Shown here: one piece after another, positions 59,224 through 64,000 of the stretch
How the letters are laid out: every line of letters starts with the position of its first letter
Position numbering within the stretch: the first letter of the stretch is position 1
NCBI GenBank assembly: GCA_032719365.1
Contig: CM064865.1
Coordinates: forward strand, 34,584,065-34,648,064
From: Prinsepia uniflora
Taxonomy: Eukaryota > Streptophyta > Magnoliopsida > Rosales > Rosaceae
Length of the DNA: 64,000 bases
Reading direction: 5' to 3'
Notes under the pieces: model-generated
What the model was told of the DNA's origin: nothing
Seen by the model: only the letters and a program-made list of their open reading frames with translations
Database searches by the model: none
Position numbers and translations under genes: made by a program

Positions 59224-61961
59224 TGACACGACCCATCCCAATCCCCTCGGGATTACACGGGATGTGCCATGCTCCCGTCTAACTCACATATGACACGAAA
59301 TTTAGACACTTGTCTAACCCACATGTAGCACGAAGGCCAGACAAGGGATAACTTGAAACAACAGCCCATTCGGGCTTCTAGAGTGCGACCGGACCAATGT
59401 CGAAGTGTGATGTCTCGGTCACTGCTATAGCCCGCACCGTGATCAAACTGAAGGGCATTAAAAACCATAAAAGCTGTGAGTTGAAGAAAATAAATAATTT
59501 AATAAAACTCATTTCATAAAAGAAGATATTTATGCCTTTCACTTAAAAACTTGCATGCGTATGAAAACCAGTCAAGTTAAATACAATAAAAACCGTTTAG
59601 AAAACCAAATTCATTTTCTTCCTCAAATCATTAGGGCCTTAGCTCAAAACCCTAAAACCAATCAAGTCAGGGAACTCAGCCCAAAATCGTAAATCCAAAA
59701 TCATGTGGGTCCCTTCCCAAATCCATAAACATAGAAATACCATTTCATCAATCCAATAAATTTGTAATCAAAATACCAATCCTCAGCATCCCAGATGCCT
59801 AGTGTGCCAAACGCTTGACGTCCCAGACGTCATATCACGGTCTAAGAAACACGTGCTGCCCGGGGTCTATCCGGTCAATCTCTTACATCCTAGATGTCTG
59901 ATGTCCCAGACGTCTAATCATAGCCATCCTGCTCCATCCTGCTCCTGAGTCACTATATGGTCCAGTCACTCCGTACAATGACCCCTCGTAGGCAATGCAC
60001 CGTGGCTTCCCTAGTGTCCCAGACATCTGGAGGAAACCATCCACATATCCTCATATAAGGATGGTATATGGAAAACATTTTATAAAAACCTTTCAAAATC
60101 TTTTAAAGGGGCCATGCTTGGAATTTCAATAAAATCATCATAATTCCATAAATTCAAATCCATTTAGGGTATTCGAACCCGAAATCACATTTTATAAACC
60201 ACAAATGGGACTCATGCCTGATATCATAACCTACTGGGCCTCTGGCCCGATCATGTAAACTAAATGGGTCTCCAACCCGATTTCTCAATAATTCAAATGG
60301 ACTTCACGTCCGATAGTTTTCAAATAAAAGGGGACTCAAGCTCGATTCCATATTTTCGAATCCAAAACCATTCTATCAACCCATTTTTTGAAAACACAAG
60401 CAAATATAAATCCGACATAAAACTATACGCCGCGAAATACGTGCAAATACGTAAATACCAAATGCCACAAACATACGTACTCAAGGCTTTCAAATCATAG
60501 ATATAAAACATATAAAACAGTTATGCATGCATCATATTTAGAAAACAAAAGTCCACTCACAGACCGTCCTAGCTACCGCCTCGATACGCATGCCATAAGC
60601 CTCCCCGAGGCTAATCTGCCATCTCCGGGACTTTTGAACTTGTCCAATTCATATCCGAATGTCACTAACTATCTAATTGAGTCCATAGGATAAAACCCCA
60701 AAACTCCCGAAAAAGTCAACACATCCCGGACACATTTCTCTAGATGAAAAACCTTGATTTGACCAGCCTAATGATCTCTAATCGACCCGAAACCACCACT
60801 ATTAGATCCGAATCGTCGAAACCCTTCGAATGACACTAGTCCCACCTTGAAATTCCCGTTCACACGCCTCTACGCACGTGGTCAACGCTGGCAAACGGTT
60901 AGGTCAACGGTTAGTCAACGCTGACGTCACGTCTGACAGGTGTCAAATTGCCATATCAGACTTGACAGATGACGTCATGCTGATGTCATCTCATCCCTAA
61001 CGTCCAACCGGGTCGACCCGATAGCTTGAATTGGGTCGCGCAGACCTGCGACCGTGACTTGGCCGGTTCTTCACCGTCCGACCACCAAAACAGTCCATTT
61101 TTCTTGTATTCTCATCATCTCGATCCCTAGAACAGTTCTATCAATCCAGAAAATTGAGAAAAGGTGTCGAAGTTACCTTTTGAAGAGGAACAATAATCAT
61201 GACTTGCAACCGTGCTCCGTCATCGACTCCGGCCACCTCCATCCTTGATTTTGATCCCCAGACGTTCGTACAACCACCAGGAACAAGTTCCAATCATTAA
61301 AATCGATCAATAAACACTAAAATCCAAATTCCAATTTTTGAACGTAAACTCACCGTATCGGGCTTCCCAGCCACCGTCCACGATGGTCTATCCCGTTAGC
61401 ACCTTCACGATTGTCTCTCCTCACTCTCTGTTTTTCATTCACACACCAGGGGCATCAGATGAGGATTGGAGGTGCTTGGTGTGGGTTGGGGTGTACGGGT
61501 TTGGGTTTCATGGGGTTTGGGAGAAAAACAGAGAAGTTGATGACTGATAAGGATGAGGATAAACTCAAAATATTGGGGTCTGGGCCTATCAGATGGGTGA
61601 CACTTGTCACTCATTTGGTGGGTCCTCCCAAGATTTTTTCCATTTCAATCATGCCACGTGTCATCCTTTCTTGATTTGCATGAATAGTATCGTAAAACTT
61701 CCTAGACTTGTAACTTTCTTGTCGAACGTCCGATTTCGACGTGTCGCCTGTCTACAGACTCGTAATGTCCTGATCTACGTCATAGTCATCGGTCCAAGCC
61801 CATTGAACCACCAAGGTCAAAAGTAAACTTTTCTCTCATTTCTAAGGGCAAAATGGTCATTTTAAACCTCCGTCCGCGATTTCACGATTAATCCCCGATT
61901 AGTCACACGAATCCTTAATTAACTACTAAACTAATCCCAAAATTATGGACTGGTAGTTACA
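59224..61961 (-). mobile_element. 3' LTR of minus-strand element E (2,738 bp)
   Basis: On the minus strand it begins TGTAACTACCAGTCC at 61961, preceded by a purine-rich tract (AAGGGTGGAAGC), and ends GGGTCGTGTCA at 59224. These ends match those of the LARD-like element at 39890-51178, and the LTR keeps the ~1.2-kb block deleted from that element's 5' LTR. The purine tract, not a primer binding site, adjoins it, so it is the 3' LTR. The rest of the element lies to the right. Confidence 0.82.
59790..60025 (-). repeat. Dyad repeats around CCCAGACGTC in LTR E
   Basis: Four or five copies of GTCCCAGACGTC or CCCAGATGCC-like units occur with the palindromic core GACGTC. At 59817-59836 the units CTTGACGTCCCAGACGTC are back to back. 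Confidence 0.7.
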
Positions 61962-64000
61962 AGCTTCCACCCTTAAATGATTTCATCCTTAAAATTCCAA
62001 CTAATCCAAGTCCATATCCAACTTGTGGAAATCCAAATCCTGCCTCACAATTCTTCGTCGTACTCACGTGTACACATCCGCTAATCAACCATAGTACCAA
62101 CCGGTACCCAACGTCAAGCCGATAACCACTAAACAATGCCATCTTGACAATCGCTCCCTCCAACCGACGTTAAGTAAGTCAGATTGACATCCCTCGCCTT
62201 TTCGGGTAGCCATTCTGACACTTTCCAACTTATTCCCAAAGGTTCCCATAACGTCGCACTCAGCTGGCACTTACAGCCCCGCCGTCACTACTCGAGTCAC
62301 CGACACAACTTCGACCCACTATGGAGTCTTACAAAGGTACCTCGTACCGAAACTCCCTCAATGTAGCACAAGATTCACGCTTAAAATGGCGGAGTTTATC
62401 GGCCTCGGTACTCACTCAGTCAACTCCCTCAGCGATCCACGATGACTCCACCAGAGTCACAAGGCAGTCGCTTCATGCAAATAAACCTGACCTCTTAACC
62501 TACCCGTGGTTACACTAACCACCAACACACACCACACACACACAACATATGGGTACACTGTCCACGTCTCACTCTACTTGTGTATAACTGGACCCCATCG
62601 AATACCTGCCCAGTAGTGATAACACATCTCCTCGCTAGGGTTCCACTAGCCATCAACAGCTTTGAGTCAACTGAACATCTGATCACACAATCACTGAACC
62701 CTACAAGATCACTCTGGCCTAGCGCAGAGTATCCAATGTCCAGTCCACGTCCTCGATAACCAAACTACATAAGAACTAAGCTGATTCCCAACACATCCAC
62801 CAACACCACTAGTGCATGCCCCAAACACACACAACATCCTCGTATCTAAACGTCCACTACATGGCTCCATAAAGTTTCAGTCTACTCATCTTCTATTGGC
62901 TGAGTAGCCAATCACGCTTCAATCTTGGAGCCCATCTGTCCAATTTTATACTAGAAAAATCACACACACCAACTCCGTGTCCATTCCGTGTCTCCTGGTC
63001 ACCTGATAGGTATTGGTCAGGCCAAATCCTACTCATGTCTACCAAGACGTATTAATCCAAACCTATTGGATACCTTCCAACCTCCTATTCATTCAGTTAC
63101 CAAATCTCACTAGGTTGACTCCGAAAGGGAGCCAATCCCATCAACCCACTCTCATCACCAACACCACCAGTCTGAGTGAATGAATTCAAGGTCCATACTC
63201 ACTCACATATCCAAGACCACACTTACTCACGTATCCAATACAGAGGTTGGATAATAATTTTGTCTTACAATACGCTTCTCCTCTGCTCCTAGATTAGCAT
63301 AATCAGCAAGGTAATTCTCCCAGATAATGACCAGACTTCGGCTCATAGGGTCTTACACCCTATTTGAATCCCTTGCTATCACATCACTAGTCATCACCTT
63401 GTCCACACGTGAATAGCTCAGTCAAAGACGGAACGCGTCTAGACTGTGGGTTCTCTCCAATTACCTCATATCGATTAATTATAGTCACTCCTCGTCATCC
63501 TTCCCTAACGTCTTTCTCCGTCATAATTCCCTATGTCAGATCAACCCTATCACCGCACCTAGGGAAAATCAAGGATGATTTAAGACGATGACATCAAAAT
63601 ACATCCTACGTGGGTGTAAACAAAATCCCCGCTACACTCACCACGCTCACCACACTCACCACTTATTCCCAATTCGGAATCACATTCACAACTTCTCTTG
63701 ATTCTGAAGTTCCAACCATGTTGGAAGCATATCCATCTTTTCCAACCATTGGACTTCCCAGTCCCAACTCACTTGGACAACCTCCACTTATGTGTCCCAT
63801 AAACAATCTAATACCCAACTTGCCTGTCCATTTATGACCATTTATGCATATCCAACAAGATGGCAATCCAACCTAACCTGATGTACAGCTCGATCGAGAA
63901 GTTACAACAGACTCGTGCGTGATTTGAGGCCAAATCTCTGCATACCACCATAACTAACGAATCGACCACTAATTCCCATGACGACGCTCACATCGTCAAA
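61962..64000 (-). mobile_element. Non-coding internal region of element E, running off the window
   Basis: It lacks any recognisable gag-pol coding. It shares short blocks with the interior of element D (CACCAGAGTCACAA, GGTACTC order) and the polypurine end seen at 45000-45023. The short ORFs within it match no known protein. Confidence 0.65.

Overview
This window is nuclear DNA from a flowering plant, most likely a eudicot (perhaps woody; the species cannot be named from the sequence). The reasons are spliced genes with GT-AG introns, a plant-type BRWD protein, AT-rich intergenic DNA, and dense LTR retrotransposons, MULEs, hAT elements and a Helitron-like element. No bacterial features, CRISPR arrays or non-coding RNA genes were found.

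Layout. (1) 1-11.5 kb is repeat DNA. It holds a partial plus-strand LTR (1-3068), a minus-strand retrotransposon with internal DNA (3069-5373), tRNA-Met primer binding site and 5' LTR (5374-8335), and the 3' end of a plus-strand Ty3-type element with an LTR starting at 8912. (2) 11.5-32.1 kb is the gene island. A hAT element (11551-12438) ends about 12 bp before the TATA box of a ZCCHC10-like zinc-knuckle gene (CDS 13663-14457, plus). A short Helitron-like element, a truncated 5' piece of an RNA polymerase subunit 9 gene (16009-16141), a second hAT element (16824-17519) and a MITE candidate follow. Then comes an intact 23-coding-exon BRWD/PHIP-type gene on the minus strand (18353-30999, 1754 aa, with a 5' UTR intron). 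The two intact genes converge. (3) 32.2-34.4 kb is intergenic. (4) 34.4-58.15 kb is one nested block of transposons. (5) 59.2-64 kb is the 3' LTR and internal DNA of another minus-strand retrotransposon that runs off the right end.

The nested block is the main discovery. MULE B (34428-58153, 10-bp target duplication with one mismatch) contains MULE A (34740-52574, perfect 10-bp duplication) and Pack-MULE C (53180-55034, 9-bp duplication with one mismatch). All three start with the same GGCTTATTA-type terminus. Pack-MULE C carries a captured piece of a fasciclin-like arabinogalactan protein gene. MULE A has a degraded transposase on the minus strand and a separate GRF-zinc-finger ORF on the plus strand. 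Its transposase is split by an 11.3-kb non-coding LTR element (39890-51178, duplication CTCGC/CTCAC). The 3' LTR of that element is itself split by a 3,014-bp solo LTR (47858-50871, perfect duplication CATGC). The insertion order is therefore B, then A, then the LTR element, then the solo LTR, with C an independent insertion into B.

Only the BRWD-type and ZCCHC10-type genes look like functional host genes. The GRF ORF is intact but belongs to a transposon. The other coding signals are transposon remnants or gene fragments. Exon boundaries were deduced by hand from splice sites, reading frame and remembered family conservation; no alignment or transcript was available.
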